A stretch of 64,000 bases of DNA. Source: Planctomyces sp. SH-PL14 (GTDB lineage Bacteria > Planctomycetota > Planctomycetia > Planctomycetales > Planctomycetaceae). The notes under the pieces are model-generated. The model was not told where the DNA came from, searched no databases, and saw nothing but the letters and a program-made list of their open reading frames with translations. Positions 43,942 through 53,359 of the stretch are shown piece by piece. How positions within the stretch are numbered: the first letter of the stretch is position 1; every line of letters starts with the position of its first letter. The position numbers and the translations under genes were made by a program. The stretch covers positions 5,598,001 to 5,662,000 of the forward strand of contig NZ_CP011270.1 in assembly GCF_001610835.1 (NCBI RefSeq). The letters are read 5' to 3'.

Positions 43942-45039
43942 CTACTTCAGCGGCGGGTTGACCTCGATGGTCTCTCGACCTTCTCCGGTCGCGGCATCGA
44001 GGAGGTGGATTCCGTCGTCATCACACCAGCCCACCCGTTTGCCATCCGGGGAAATCTGTAACCCGTAGGGATCGCCGCCGAAAAGTTCCCGCGCCTTGGC
44101 CGTGGACCAGCGGACGGTCCCGTTGGCCTCGGACAGCGTGACGTGTGTTCCCTGCTGATCGTAATAGGCCGTGACGAACTGCTGTCCATCCGGGGAAGCG
44201 TCCACGGAACGGATGTAGTTGGGACGGGGCTCTTCGTCCAAACGGGCCTGCCCCTCGAAATCGATCAACCACAGGAGTCCGGTGGTATTGCAGCCCATCT
44301 TGTTGCGAAGACCGGCACAGATCCCGCCCCCGACGACGAGATGGTTCTCATCATGGAGGAACGTTGCCGACAGGGCGAAGGCTCCATCGTCCTCGTGGAA
44401 CCCGCCCGTGGGGAGCTTGACCGTTCCGACCCCCTCCCAGGGGCTGCGGTCGAAGACTTCCAGATCCGGGCCGCAGCAGAACGCGAGCCGCCCGCCGTCT
44501 CGTGAGAAGGCCACGCCGCTGATCTTGTTCTCCTCGCGGGTGACGGAGTGGACCAGTTTGCCGGTCTCGACGTCGTGGATCCGCAGTTGGCCATCGACGA
44601 AGCTTCCCTCGGCGAGCTTCGAGAACGCGACGGCCAGCAGCCTTCCGTCGGGCGAGAAGACGACATCGTGGCAGGCGGAACCCCGGACCGCCTCCTCCAC
44701 GGGGATCTCCAGAACCGGCTCGGCCTGTCCCAGTCGCAGCAGGGTGACGTGCCCGGTGTCCCTGGCCACCGCCAGGAGGGTGGCATCGCCGGGTGAGAAG
44801 GCTGCCCGCCGCGACCATCCGAACGCCTTCCAGGGCTGTTTGAGCGGAGTTCGGGGCGCCGGTTCCCGCAGGTCGAAGACGCGAAGCTGGTCGCCGCAGG
44901 TCAGGAGGTGGCGGCTGTCCCTGGAGAAGCTCAGGTCCCACAAGGTCGGCCGGTTGGGTGGGGCGGCGGAGGTCGATGCGGGCAGGCCGAGCACAAGCAG
45001 AGCGAGCGCAAGCGTTTTGACGAGGCGTAGAGAACACAC
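43942..45039 (-). CDS. Exported WD40-repeat protein
   Basis: The 365-residue product begins at GTG 45039 with a signal sequence (LVKTLALALLVLGLPASTSA). Several WD40-like blades follow, recognisable by repeated motifs such as LWDLSFSRDSRHLLTCGDQL, HDVVFSPDGRLLAVAFSKL, KISGVAFSRDGGRLAFCCG, IRSVDASPDGQQFVTAYYD and LQISPDGKRVGWCDDDGIHL. It probably forms a beta-propeller for protein interaction in the periplasm. The open frame extends 40 codons upstream, but these lack a signal and overlap the divergent promoter region. Its divergent neighbour is a small lipoprotein gene. Confidence 0.8.
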   Translation of the reverse strand: MCSLRLVKTLALALLVLGLPASTSAAPPNRPTLWDLSFSRDSRHLLTCGDQLRVFDLREPAPRTPLKQPWKAFGWSRRAAFSPGDATLLAVARDTGHVTLLRLGQAEPVLEIPVEEAVRGSACHDVVFSPDGRLLAVAFSKLAEGSFVDGQLRIHDVETGKLVHSVTREENKISGVAFSRDGGRLAFCCGPDLEVFDRSPWEGVGTVKLPTGGFHEDDGAFALSATFLHDENHLVVGGGICAGLRNKMGCNTTGLLWLIDFEGQARLDEEPRPNYIRSVDASPDGQQFVTAYYDQQGTHVTLSEANGTVRWSTAKARELFGGDPYGLQISPDGKRVGWCDDDGIHLLDAATGEGRETIEVNPPLK

Positions 45040-45237
45040 GGCGGAAGGTCCCTCGATGCAGGACGAAGCGTGGCCAGCGACGATTATCTTGCCGGGCCCG
45101 ACGGACCGGGTCCAGCGATCGTTGCGGGCGGCTTGACCGGCGGTCTGGACGCGGCTCACACTGATCGGTTGATTGGCGGGTGGGGCGGATTCAAAGGGGT
45201 TGAGGCCGGGGGCCGGGGGCGGGGGGGCGGGGACACC

Positions 45238-45585
45238 ATGGGATCTGTGACGGGCCGTCTGTTGGTCGTGGGGGTTGTGTCGGGGCTGGCGGTCGGGTGT
45301 GAGCCGGTGATGCGGAGTGAGAAGGCCGAGAGGGATGCGGAGAAGTCGGTGTGGGAGCGGGAGCTTGATGAGTATCAGGCGCGGATCCGGCAGACCCAGA
45401 CGCAGTTGGACCAGACGGACGAGCAGATCAAGCGTCGCGCGGCTTCGCTGAGCAAGATGGAGGAGCAGGATCAGCGGATGGATCGTCTTCTGGACAAGTG
45501 GGAGGAGCAGGCGCGGCGGGTGGATCTTCTGATTGATCGGGCGGAGAAGGGGAGCCCGTCTGTCTCACCGGCGGCATCGAATTGA
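45238..45585 (+). CDS. Small coiled-coil lipoprotein (115 aa)
   Basis: The lipobox SGLAVGC (Cys about 20) follows a short signal (GSVTGRLLVVGVVSGLAVG). The rest is one continuous charged coiled coil (WERELDEYQARIRQTQTQLD, then KMEEQDQRMDRLLDKWEEQA), suggesting an outer-membrane-anchored spacer resembling small Lpp-like proteins. ATG 45238 is preferred; longer starts lie in a Gly-rich frame. The gene is strongly G-rich on its coding strand, and dispersed element copy C starts 13 nt after its stop codon. Confidence 0.7.
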   Translation: MGSVTGRLLVVGVVSGLAVGCEPVMRSEKAERDAEKSVWERELDEYQARIRQTQTQLDQTDEQIKRRAASLSKMEEQDQRMDRLLDKWEEQARRVDLLIDRAEKGSPSVSPAASN

Positions 45586-45598
45586 CTGTTCGAACGAC

Positions 45599-45920
45599 GT
45601 CCTTGCCGGCACGACGCCCATAGCTCAAACCCAACGTGCTACGGCCGCTGGGGTCAAGGGGGCGACCCCTTGCCGCCGGAGGCGCTTCCATGAGGAACCG
45701 TGGTACGCAACGGACGACCGCTTTGTGGAAGCGGCGTTGAGGACTCACCGCTCGCTGTGGAATCCCCGCGGGTTGGTAAGGGGGGCATACGGCACGGTGT
45801 CCGCACTTGGATACTCACTCCTTCAGACATCTCCCGACGGCCAGGCCTCCGGCGGGCAAAGGGCCAATAAAACAACGCAGGCCCCTCTGCACTCCCCACC
45901 AGGGTGCCCCTGGACCCGGT
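45599..45920 (-). repeat. Dispersed structured element, copy C
   Basis: Inverted orientation: tail end (CCTTGCCGGCACG) on the left at 45601, head end on the right. It begins 13 nt after the lipoprotein stop codon. Long-loop subtype; a block of roughly 130 bp from about 45620 is nearly identical to copy E, so the two are recently related. Flank counts: G31:C10 on the left (45241), G18:C28 on the right (46141). Confidence 0.9.
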
Positions 45921-46026
45921 GTTGTACTCACACCGATTCGCCGCTTGACCGACGACTCGCGCGAGGGCCACACTGCTGTCCCCCCCTCTTCACCCGCCTT
46001 GCCGAACCCGGGCCCACACTCAACTC

Positions 46027-46707
46027 ATGCCGAAGTTCCGTTTCACCGTCGTCGACGCGACCGGGCAGGAAAGAAGCGGCACCATCGAGGCCGCCAGCGA
46101 AGCCGACGTCGCCACCACCATGGCACAGCGCGGCCTCCGCGTGCTCCGGATCGCCCCCGCCTACGACAGCTCGCCCGGCATGGCCATCCCCCGCGGTCGG
46201 GACGAACCGGCATGGGCTCCCGCCGCCGCCCCAGCCCGCTCCCCGGGACGCTTCGCGATCCCGCCCGTCCTCCCCCTCGCCTTCTCCTGCGCCGCGGTGC
46301 TGTTCTCGTTCGCAGCGCTCCTCATCAACCTGTCGTCAGGCGACCCGCTGGGAAAGGGGATCGCCGCCTATGACTTCTCGACTCCCGAGACGGCCGCCCG
46401 GTCCATCCTGCAGATCGACGCCAACGGCGACGTCCGGGCCAAGATCGAGCTGGGACACTTGAGCGACGGAGGAGACCCGCACGGCGCCGCAAAGACGATG
46501 GAGGTGGTCCGCGTCGTGGACTACCAGGGGACGAAGGTGGTCTTTGCGAGATATGCCCGGGGAGGCAAAACTCGACGGCGCGTGTTCACGTTTGAGAAGG
46601 ATCTCGCGACAAAGCTGTGGCGGCCCAACTACCTCAGCAGCTACCGGGTACGGGATACGGACGAGCAGTTGGCGAAGGAGATGAGTGACTGGACGGACCC
46701 CGACTGA
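46027..46707 (+). CDS. GspF N-terminal-like membrane protein (226 aa)
   Basis: The first 45 residues (MPKFRFTVVDATGQERSGTI, then ASEADVATTMAQRGLRVLRI) resemble the cytoplasmic start of type II secretion/type IV pilus GspF/PilC proteins. The multi-helix core of GspF is absent. Instead there is a Pro/Ala-rich linker, one membrane helix (VLPLAFSCAAVLFSFAALLI, about 82-101) and a C-terminal domain of about 120 residues that I do not recognise. A chimeric orphan. It sits between element copies C and D together with the tyrosine phosphatase gene. Confidence 0.65.
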   Translation: MPKFRFTVVDATGQERSGTIEAASEADVATTMAQRGLRVLRIAPAYDSSPGMAIPRGRDEPAWAPAAAPARSPGRFAIPPVLPLAFSCAAVLFSFAALLINLSSGDPLGKGIAAYDFSTPETAARSILQIDANGDVRAKIELGHLSDGGDPHGAAKTMEVVRVVDYQGTKVVFARYARGGKTRRRVFTFEKDLATKLWRPNYLSSYRVRDTDEQLAKEMSDWTDPD

Positions 46708-46727
46708 TCGCAGGAGAGCGCCACGTC

Positions 46728-47054
46728 GTGAACGTCCTGTTTATCTGCGGCCGGAACCGTCTGCGGAGTCCGACCGCCGAGCAGGTCTTTGCGGACTGGC
46801 CCGGTGTCGAGACTGCGTCGGCCGGTCTCAATCCGGAGGCCGAGAGTCCCGTGACAGCGGAGGTTCTCGAGTGGGCTGAGATCATTTTTGTGATGGATCC
46901 GGCGCAGCGGTCCAAGCTTTCGAGTCGCTTCCAACCATACCTCCGGGACAAGCGGGTAATCTGCCTGGGCATTCCGGACCGGTACGATTTTATGGAGCCC
47001 GAGCTGATCCGGATTCTGCAGGAGAAGGTCCCCCGACACCTCCCGCACGCCTGA
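46728..47054 (+). CDS. Short low-molecular-weight protein tyrosine phosphatase family protein
   Basis: 108 residues from GTG 46728. The N-terminal FICGRNRLRSPTAEQVF holds the C-x5-R-S catalytic loop of low-molecular-weight phosphatases, and PDRYDFMEPEL near the end supplies the acid-bearing region. Members of this short family (about 105-110 residues versus 150 for typical enzymes) occur in several phyla; activity has not been shown to my knowledge. Dispersed element copy D starts 7 nt after its stop codon. Confidence 0.85.
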   Translation: MNVLFICGRNRLRSPTAEQVFADWPGVETASAGLNPEAESPVTAEVLEWAEIIFVMDPAQRSKLSSRFQPYLRDKRVICLGIPDRYDFMEPELIRILQEKVPRHLPHA

Positions 47055-47061
47055 GCGGTTC

Positions 47062-47386
47062 TCGTCCTTGCCGGCACGACGCTCGTTGCTGAAGCCCAAC
47101 ATGCGACGGCCGCTGGGGTCAAGGGGGTCTCACCCCCTTGCCGCCGTAGGCGCTTCCATGAGGAACCTTTGTAAGCAACGGACGTCCGCTTTGTGGCACC
47201 GGCGTTGACGACTCCCTCACCCTACACCGCTTGCTTCGTAAGCCCTGCGTGTTGGTGAGGGGGTATCCGACACTGTGTCCGCGCTTGGAAACGCTCTCCT
47301 TCAGACATCTCTCGACGAGACGGCCTCCGGCGGGCAAGTGGGCGTGGCCCCCCTGCACGCCCCACCAGGGTGCCCCTGGACCCGGT
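47062..47386 (-). repeat. Dispersed structured element, copy D
   Basis: Inverted orientation, starting 7 nt after the phosphatase stop codon and ending upstream of the RNA repair cassette. Read in head-to-tail sense, the tail hairpin is CAAGGGGGT-GAG-ACCCCCTTG: the closing pair is T-A where B, F and G have C-G, a compensatory change. One arm of the long-range pair has a single substitution (GCCGTAGGC). Flank counts: G20:C12 on the left (46861), G14:C25 on the right (47761). Confidence 0.9.
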
Positions 47387-47449
47387 GATAGTGAACCTTT
47401 TCTCCGACGTTGTGTCCGCATCACATCGCCCCGACGCCGGAGGTCCGCC

Positions 47450-47503
47450 ATGACATCTTCTCATCCGCTGAACCCCGTCCTGCACTCAACCCATCAGGGA
47501 TGA
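47450..47503 (+). CDS. Possible 17-codon leader ORF upstream of the RNA repair cassette
   Basis: ATG at 47450 is preceded by CCGGAGG with 6-nt spacing, a better ribosome-binding site than that of the next gene. It encodes MTSSHPLNPVLHSTHQG and ends 94 bp before the kinase start. It could be a regulatory leader peptide or a chance frame; nothing else supports it. Confidence 0.3.
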   Translation: MTSSHPLNPVLHSTHQG

Positions 47504-47597
47504 GCCGCGGCATCGGACGCTTTCTGTTCAACGGTCGGTCTGCCCGCGCCACCCATTCCCCGGCTCAGCACTGACCCTTCCAGCGGCCTCGGACATC

Positions 47598-48041
47598 ATG
47601 CAGGCGGTCCTGTTCATCGGCCTTCAGGCCTCGGGCAAATCGTCCTTCTATAAGGACCGGTTCTTCTCCACGCACGTCCGGATCAACCTCGATCAACTGC
47701 GGACACGCCACCGCGAGCAGAAACTTCTCTCGGTCTGCCTGGAGACAGACCTCCCGTTCGTGATCGACAACACCAACCCCACCCGTCGAATCCGGTCGGC
47801 CTATATCGCCGCGGCCCGAGCCGCCCGCTACTCGGTCATCGGCTACTACTTTCAATCGCGCGTCGAGCAGTGTCTCACTCGCAATCGGCTCCGGCCGAAA
47901 CCCGTTCCGGACGTCGGCATCCTGTCGACCGCCCGGACTCTTGAACGTCCCGCCTTCGACGAAGGTTTCGACGCCCTGCGGTACGTCCGGCTGACCGACT
48001 CGGGCTTCATCGATGAGGAGTGGTGCGATGCAGTTCAATGA
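47598..48041 (+). CDS. P-loop polynucleotide kinase-like protein (RNA repair)
   Basis: 147 residues. Walker A GLQASGKSSF (residues 8-17), a D-x-x-R motif (NLDQLRTRHRE, D32 and R35) and the TNPTRRIRS segment follow the order found in T4 Pnk-type 5'-OH polynucleotide kinases. Such a kinase would phosphorylate 5'-OH RNA ends produced by ribotoxins or RNases. It is the first gene of a four-gene overlapping cassette with Thg1-like, ligase and HD-Pnk genes, which supports a role in RNA repair rather than small-molecule phosphorylation. The ribosome-binding site is weak. The 3' end overlaps the next gene by 14 nt. Confidence 0.8.
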   Translation: MQAVLFIGLQASGKSSFYKDRFFSTHVRINLDQLRTRHREQKLLSVCLETDLPFVIDNTNPTRRIRSAYIAAARAARYSVIGYYFQSRVEQCLTRNRLRPKPVPDVGILSTARTLERPAFDEGFDALRYVRLTDSGFIDEEWCDAVQ

Positions 48042-48809
48042 ACTCGACAAGACGATGCGGGTCTACGAAACCGCCGCGGACCTCTCCGTCCTTCCAGACC
48101 TGTTCATGGTCGCCCGTCTCGACGGCCGCAGCTTCACCCGGCTGACGAAGGGACTGTGTTCCTTTGAGGCCCCGTTCGATGTCCGGTTCCGGGACCTGAT
48201 GGTGGAGACCGCCCGGTCGCTCATGACGTGCGGCTTCCGGGTGCAGTACGCCGCGACCGCCAGCGACGAGATCTCCCTCCTCCTCGATCCCGCGGAGCAG
48301 CAGTTTGGCCGCAAGCTCCGAAAATACACCTCCACGCTGGCCGGCGAAGCGAGCGCTCAGTTCTCCGTCAAGCTGGGCCGCGCCGCCTCCTTCGACTGCC
48401 GGATCTCGCAACTGCCGACACCAGGGCGGGTCGTCGACTACTTTCGTTGGCGAAGCGAAGACGCCGCGCGGAACGCGCTCAGTGCATGGTGCTACTGGAC
48501 GCTCCGCAAGGAGGGAGTCGAAGCCCGGGAAGCGGACCGATGCCTCCTCGGACTCTCCGTGGGGCAGAAGAACGAACTGCTCTTCCGCCGCGGGATCAAC
48601 TTCAACGACCTCCCGAGCTGGCAGAAACGGGGCGTCGGACTCTTCTGGGAGGAGTACGACAAACCGTCGACCAATCCGAAAACGGGCCAACCGGTCACGA
48701 CCCGCCGGAAGCGGATTCGCACGGAGTTCGAACTCCCCATGCGTGACGGCTACAACGACTACGTCCGCGCATTCGTCTCCTCCACCCAATCCGTTCCGGG
48801 AGCACTCTG

Positions 48810-48810
<1 letters not shown>
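48028..48810 (+). CDS. Thg1-like 3'-5' nucleotidyltransferase
   Basis: 260 residues of the tRNA(His) guanylyltransferase family. The metal-binding elements of its polymerase-like palm are present: [14 protein letters not shown] (D32, R34) and [13 protein letters not shown] (D80, E81). Family members add nucleotides in the 3'-5' direction. Bacterial Thg1-like proteins generally use a template and can repair truncated tRNA 5' ends rather than only adding G-1. The length matches the family. GAGGAG lies 8 nt before the ATG at 48028. It overlaps both neighbours (14 nt upstream, 1 nt downstream), so it is co-expressed with a kinase and an RNA ligase. Confidence 0.9.
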
Positions 48811-49546
<736 letters not shown>

Positions 49547-49550
<4 letters not shown>

Positions 49551-50656
49551 CGTGGGAGCAACTCAAGGGAGCCCCGATTGAAGAGGTCGTGGCCTGGGCC
49601 GAGAGCCAGCCCTGGTGTCGGGCGATGTCGGCGTGCGCGCAGGACCCAGAGTGGCATTCCGAAGGGGATGTGTGGACGCACACGCAGATGGTGCTGCGCC
49701 AGCTTCTCGAACTGGACGAGTGGCCGACGCTCGCGCCGCACGAGCGGGCGGTCCTGACCTTCACGGCGCTGTTTCACGATGTCGCCAAGCCGCTGACGAC
49801 GGAGGTCGATCCGGAGACCGGGCGCGTCCGGTCGCCGCGGCATGCGGTGAAAGGGGAGCAGGTCGCTCGGTCGGTTCTCCGCGAGCTCGGGTGCGACCTG
49901 GCGACCCGGGAGGAGATTGCCCGTCTGGTTCGCTATCACGGTCGGCCGGCATTTCTGCTGGAGCGCGAGGAGCCGGTTCACGAGGTCGTGCGGTTGTCGT
50001 GGCTGGTGAGCAACCGGCTTCTGTTCCTGTTCGCCATCGCCGACACGCGGGGCCGCGATACCGACTCAATGTCGCGGCCGGAGGAGAACCTGCACTTCTG
50101 GAAGATGACCGCGGAGGAGGCGGGCTGTTTTGAGGGACCGTATCCATTTGCGAGCGACCATGCGCGGTTCACCTTCTTCCGGAAGGCCCGGCCGAGCCTG
50201 CACTATGTGCCGCATGATGCTCCGTCGTGCCGGGTGACGGTGATGTCGGGAGTGCCGGGGAGTGGGAAGGATACTTGGCTGGCGCGGCATCGGCCGGAGC
50301 TGCCTGTGGTATCGCTGGATGGGATACGGGGTGAGCTGGATGTCGATCCGACGGACGACCAGGGGACGGTGGCACAGGAGGCGCGGGAGCGGTGTCGGGA
50401 GTGGTTGCGGGCGGGGAGGGCGTTTGCGTTCAACGCGACGAACACGATGCGGCTGACGCGGGGGCGGTGGCTGGATCTGTTTGCGGACTATGGGGCCCGG
50501 ATCGAGATTGTGTATCTGGAGCCGCCGCTGTCGCGGATCCTGGGACAGAATCGGGGACGTCGGAGTGTGGTGCCGGAGGCGGTGGTTCGAAGGTTGCTGG
50601 AGAAGTGTGAGCCGCCCACGTGGCTGGAGTGCCACGAGTTGATCGTGGTTGAGTAA
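49547..50656 (+). CDS. HD-Pnk end-healing enzyme (HD phosphoesterase + polynucleotide kinase)
   Basis: 369 residues. The N-terminal HD domain has His45 (WTHTQMVL), the HD pair H77-D78 ([14 protein letters not shown]) and a later His (LVRYHGRP), likely hydrolysing 2',3'-cyclic phosphates or 2'/3'-phosphates. The C-terminal P-loop domain has [12 protein letters not shown] (234-245), a DxxR motif (SLDGIRGEL) and [14 protein letters not shown], as in 5'-OH polynucleotide kinases. The same fusion is known biochemically from Runella slithyformis HD-Pnk. ATG 49547 (ATGA overlap with the ligase stop) is preferred to 49541. The 3' quarter is strikingly G-rich, next to element copy E. Confidence 0.92.
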
Positions 50657-50657
50657 C

Positions 50658-50981
50658 CGTCCGTGCCGGCACAGCTCCCATAGCTCAAACCCAACGTGCT
50701 ACGGCCGCCTGGGGTCAAGGGGGCGACCCCTTGCCGCCGGAGGCGCTTCCATGAGGAACCGTGGTACGCAACGGACGACCGCTTTGTGGAAGCGGCGTTG
50801 AGGACTCACCGCTCGCTGAGGAATCTCCGCAGGTTGGTGAGGGGGCATTCGGCACGGGGTCCGTGCTTGGCCCCTCGCTCCATCCGACATCTCTCGACGA
50901 GACGGGCCTCCGGCGGGCAAAGGGCCACTAAAACAACACAGGCCCCTCTGCACTCCCCACCAGGGTGCCCCTGGACCCGGT
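50658..50981 (-). repeat. Dispersed structured element, copy E
   Basis: Inverted orientation, lying between the convergent stops of HD-Pnk (50656) and the OB-fold gene (50989) and filling that gap almost completely. Closest relative of copy C; long-loop subtype. With D it brackets the RNA repair cassette in the same orientation. Flank counts: G26:C10 on the left (50461), G10:C26 on the right (51001). Confidence 0.92.
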
Positions 50982-50988
50982 TTTGTGG

Positions 50989-51315
50989 TCACTTCACGAT
51001 CGCGCAGTCCTTCAACATCACATTGCCGAACTTCCCGTCACACCGCCCCCGAATCGTCAGCGATTGCCCCGAACTCAACTTCGCCACCGCCTCCTCAGAG
51101 CCATCATCAAAGAAACACTGGATGCGGAAGAACGTCGTATTCCCCGCCTTCAACGTCACATAGATCGTGTCCAGAATGTCCCGGCTGATGTTGTCCACCG
51201 TCCCCGTCATCTGCAGCACCTTCCCCTTGTACTTCCGGTCGGCGGCAATGTCGTTCGCCTCATACTCCGCAAACAGCTGCGCGGGAGTGACCTGAATCGC
51301 CGGCTCGGTCATCAC
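50989..51315 (-). CDS. OB-fold (tRNA_anti-like) small protein
   Basis: 108 residues. The pattern TPAQLFAEYEANDIAADRKY, then KGKVLQMTGTVDNISRDILD, then GRCDGKFGNVMLKDCAIV is that of the tRNA_anti-like OB-fold family, small proteins of unknown role often found as lipoproteins; no lipobox is visible here. Coupled to the preceding GYF-domain gene by a 4-nt overlap (ATGA), so the pair is an operon. Its stop is 8 bp from element copy E. Confidence 0.8.
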   Translation of the reverse strand: MMTEPAIQVTPAQLFAEYEANDIAADRKYKGKVLQMTGTVDNISRDILDTIYVTLKAGNTTFFRIQCFFDDGSEEAVAKLSSGQSLTIRGRCDGKFGNVMLKDCAIVK

Positions 51316-51785
51316 ATTGACTGCCCCGCATCGGGCTCAGGATCAAGGAACCCCCGCGCAGGTGGCTCATCCACCACAGCCCTCGGAGCCGGCCGCTGCG
51401 GTGCAACGTTCACCGGATCGAACAGCGCCGCGATTCCGCAGCAGGCCAGCACCGTCAGCGCAATCCCGCCGGCGAGCGCCCCGATCACAATCCCCATCGT
51501 GCTCGGCGGGCGACGGCCGTCGGCCTCCTCCGCGTCGTCCCGCGGCGGAGCAGAACCCTTCCCCGCTCGCGGCGGCAGCGGAGGGGGCCCCGACTGCGCG
51601 CCGGCCGCGGACCCCATCAGTCCCGGGACCGTCGCCACCGCCCGCCAGTCGGGCCACTGGTCCGTCCAGATCAGGTCCCTCGGCCCCAGCTTCCCCGACC
51701 GGACCAGCGACTGAAGCTCGGCCGCGGAGACCGGGCCGTACTTCTGCTGGTTCTTGACGTAATACCACTGTTGACCCGCAGCCAA
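51312..51785 (-). CDS. GYF_2-domain membrane protein
   Basis: 157 residues. The N-terminal 55 residues (QQWYYVKNQQKYGPVSAAEL, then DLIWTDQWPDWRAVATVPGL) form a GYF_2 (DUF4339) domain, a bacterial protein-interaction module. A Pro/charged linker leads to one membrane helix (TMGIVIGALAGGIALTVLAC, about 96-115) and a short Pro-rich tail. It overlaps the OB-fold gene by 4 nt and probably recruits partners to the membrane. Confidence 0.85.
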   Translation of the reverse strand: MAAGQQWYYVKNQQKYGPVSAAELQSLVRSGKLGPRDLIWTDQWPDWRAVATVPGLMGSAAGAQSGPPPLPPRAGKGSAPPRDDAEEADGRRPPSTMGIVIGALAGGIALTVLACCGIAALFDPVNVAPQRPAPRAVVDEPPARGFLDPEPDAGQSM

Positions 51786-51919
51786 AGGAACATCTCCTGA
51801 AACGATTCGACCGTGCAGGCGAATCTGGCCTCAGCAATCGGGACCGATGCTACCGGATGGCGATGGGAACAGGGAATCCGGTTCTTCGCTCCCAAGCCGC
51901 GACCAACTGTGAGGTGTGG

Positions 51920-52924
51920 TTATCGGATCCAGATCCCCGCCAGACAGACAAGCCACGCGAGGCAAAAGACCGCGATGATGATGGAGACCAGTCCGGATCG
52001 AGGTTGCCTGCGTACTTCGGCCTCGTCTGTGGCTGCAGCAAGGCAGGCGAACGAGAGAGCTCCAAAGGGAATCAGTGTCGCGGTTGCCGAGATTCGCAAA
52101 GCGAGCGTGGCGCTGGTCAACAGGAAGCAGAAGAAAGAGGCCGCGCCAACCACAACACAGGGGATCAGAAACCGCAACGAAAGCGGATGAAACCGGCGCC
52201 GGTTCTGCTCGTCCTGCCACTCCACCAGTCGCTCGATCGCGCCGGGCGTCCTCGGAGGCGGTTTCGTCGGAAACACGGGAGCCGCTCCCTGGAGTCCTTG
52301 CCCTCGTTCGATCCGAAAGGGCTCAAGGACGGACATCTGCTGTTGAAGCTCCAACGGGTCGAGATGGAGCTGCCACGGAACGTCCGGATCACCCCAGACC
52401 ACCGGGAGCCTGCGCTGTCCCGTCAGGATCCGCCACGCGGCGTCACTGAAGGACGTGCCCATCAGATAGCAACCGGTTCCAGAGAAGGACAACGTAAAGA
52501 TCCAGCCGTTATCCGCAACGAGAAGATAGGCGTGACACCCGCCGCCGTAGGCGACCGGGCACAGCGACACCCCCAAGAGCTCTGGCAGCAGACGCCGATG
52601 ATCAGCGTCGTCGAACTCGCGCTCCGCCTCATGCGATGAGATCCGGAATTCGAGCGATGTCGGGATCAGCGGCCCGCTTTGGGGAAGCGCCTCGACGACC
52701 AGCCCGGAAAGCTCATCCAGGAGCGTCGATGCCCTCGGGAATTCCTCGGAAAAGAGGTCGCGCTCGCGGCGGACACGGGGCCGCCAGCCCGCCCGGACGA
52801 AAGCCTCGGCGACGACGTCGGGAAGCTGCAGCAGATCGTCGGTGTCGTCTCTCGCAGACACGGCGGAGGCATCCTCCAAGACGAGGCCCGGTCGATCAGA
52901 AAGCGGCACATTCGTGGCTCTCAC
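51920..52924 (-). CDS. SUKH-3-like protein with C-terminal membrane helices
   Basis: 334 residues from GTG 52924 (an in-frame GTG at 52909 is an alternative). Residues about 38-185 resemble the SUKH-3 immunity superfamily: VVAEAFVRAGWRPRVRRERD, LLPELLGVSLCPVAYGGGCH, AYLLVADNGWIFTLSFSG. SUKH proteins usually neutralise toxins from contact-dependent or polymorphic toxin systems. A linker follows and two or three membrane helices close the protein (FLIPCVVVGAASFFCFLLTS; LIPFGALSFACLAA; LVSIIIAVFCLAWLVCLAGI). No toxin gene is recognisable nearby. Confidence 0.65.
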   Translation of the reverse strand: MRATNVPLSDRPGLVLEDASAVSARDDTDDLLQLPDVVAEAFVRAGWRPRVRRERDLFSEEFPRASTLLDELSGLVVEALPQSGPLIPTSLEFRISSHEAEREFDDADHRRLLPELLGVSLCPVAYGGGCHAYLLVADNGWIFTLSFSGTGCYLMGTSFSDAAWRILTGQRRLPVVWGDPDVPWQLHLDPLELQQQMSVLEPFRIERGQGLQGAAPVFPTKPPPRTPGAIERLVEWQDEQNRRRFHPLSLRFLIPCVVVGAASFFCFLLTSATLALRISATATLIPFGALSFACLAAATDEAEVRRQPRSGLVSIIIAVFCLAWLVCLAGIWIR

Positions 52925-53050
52925 TGTAGGGCAGATCGGAGAAGCCGACAGGGGAACGCTTCAAAGAATTCGTCCGACAGAGTCCGACCGCGTAGAATTG
53001 TAGCTCGACCTGGCACCGCGGTCGGGATCTCTTCGTGCGAGGCAACCATC

Positions 53051-53302
53051 ATGTCCATTCGATTTCTGAGAAGGGCGGAACTTGAGCCCGGGAAGTACTA
53101 CGTCACCAACATCAACCCCTCGGCCAACGACGCCCGGGCCCTGGGCGTCACGAACGGCCGCAAGGCGTGGGACTACGTCGTCGGTGGTCCCTTCGACAGC
53201 CGCGAGCAGGCCCAGGGATGGCTCCAGCGGTACCCGGAAGCGGGCGGTCCGTACGTGAGCATCGAGCTCCGCGACTCGGACCGGATGCGGGGCGAAGACT
53301 GA
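53051..53302 (+). CDS. Small uncharacterised protein (83 aa)
   Basis: Not recognised. A soluble protein (MSIRFLRRAELEPGKYYVTN, then VVGGPFDSREQAQGWLQRYP) with the look of a small conserved domain in which PFDSREQAQGWL suggests a short SPOR-like or DUF-type fold. It is divergent from the SUKH-3-like gene and convergent with the 53360 gene. GAGG lies 10 nt upstream. Confidence 0.6.
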   Translation: MSIRFLRRAELEPGKYYVTNINPSANDARALGVTNGRKAWDYVVGGPFDSREQAQGWLQRYPEAGGPYVSIELRDSDRMRGED

Positions 53303-53359
53303 CTCCCCCGGACACGGGATGGTCTGTCGTGGTCGCCCTGTGACCTCGCGGAACGCGGG

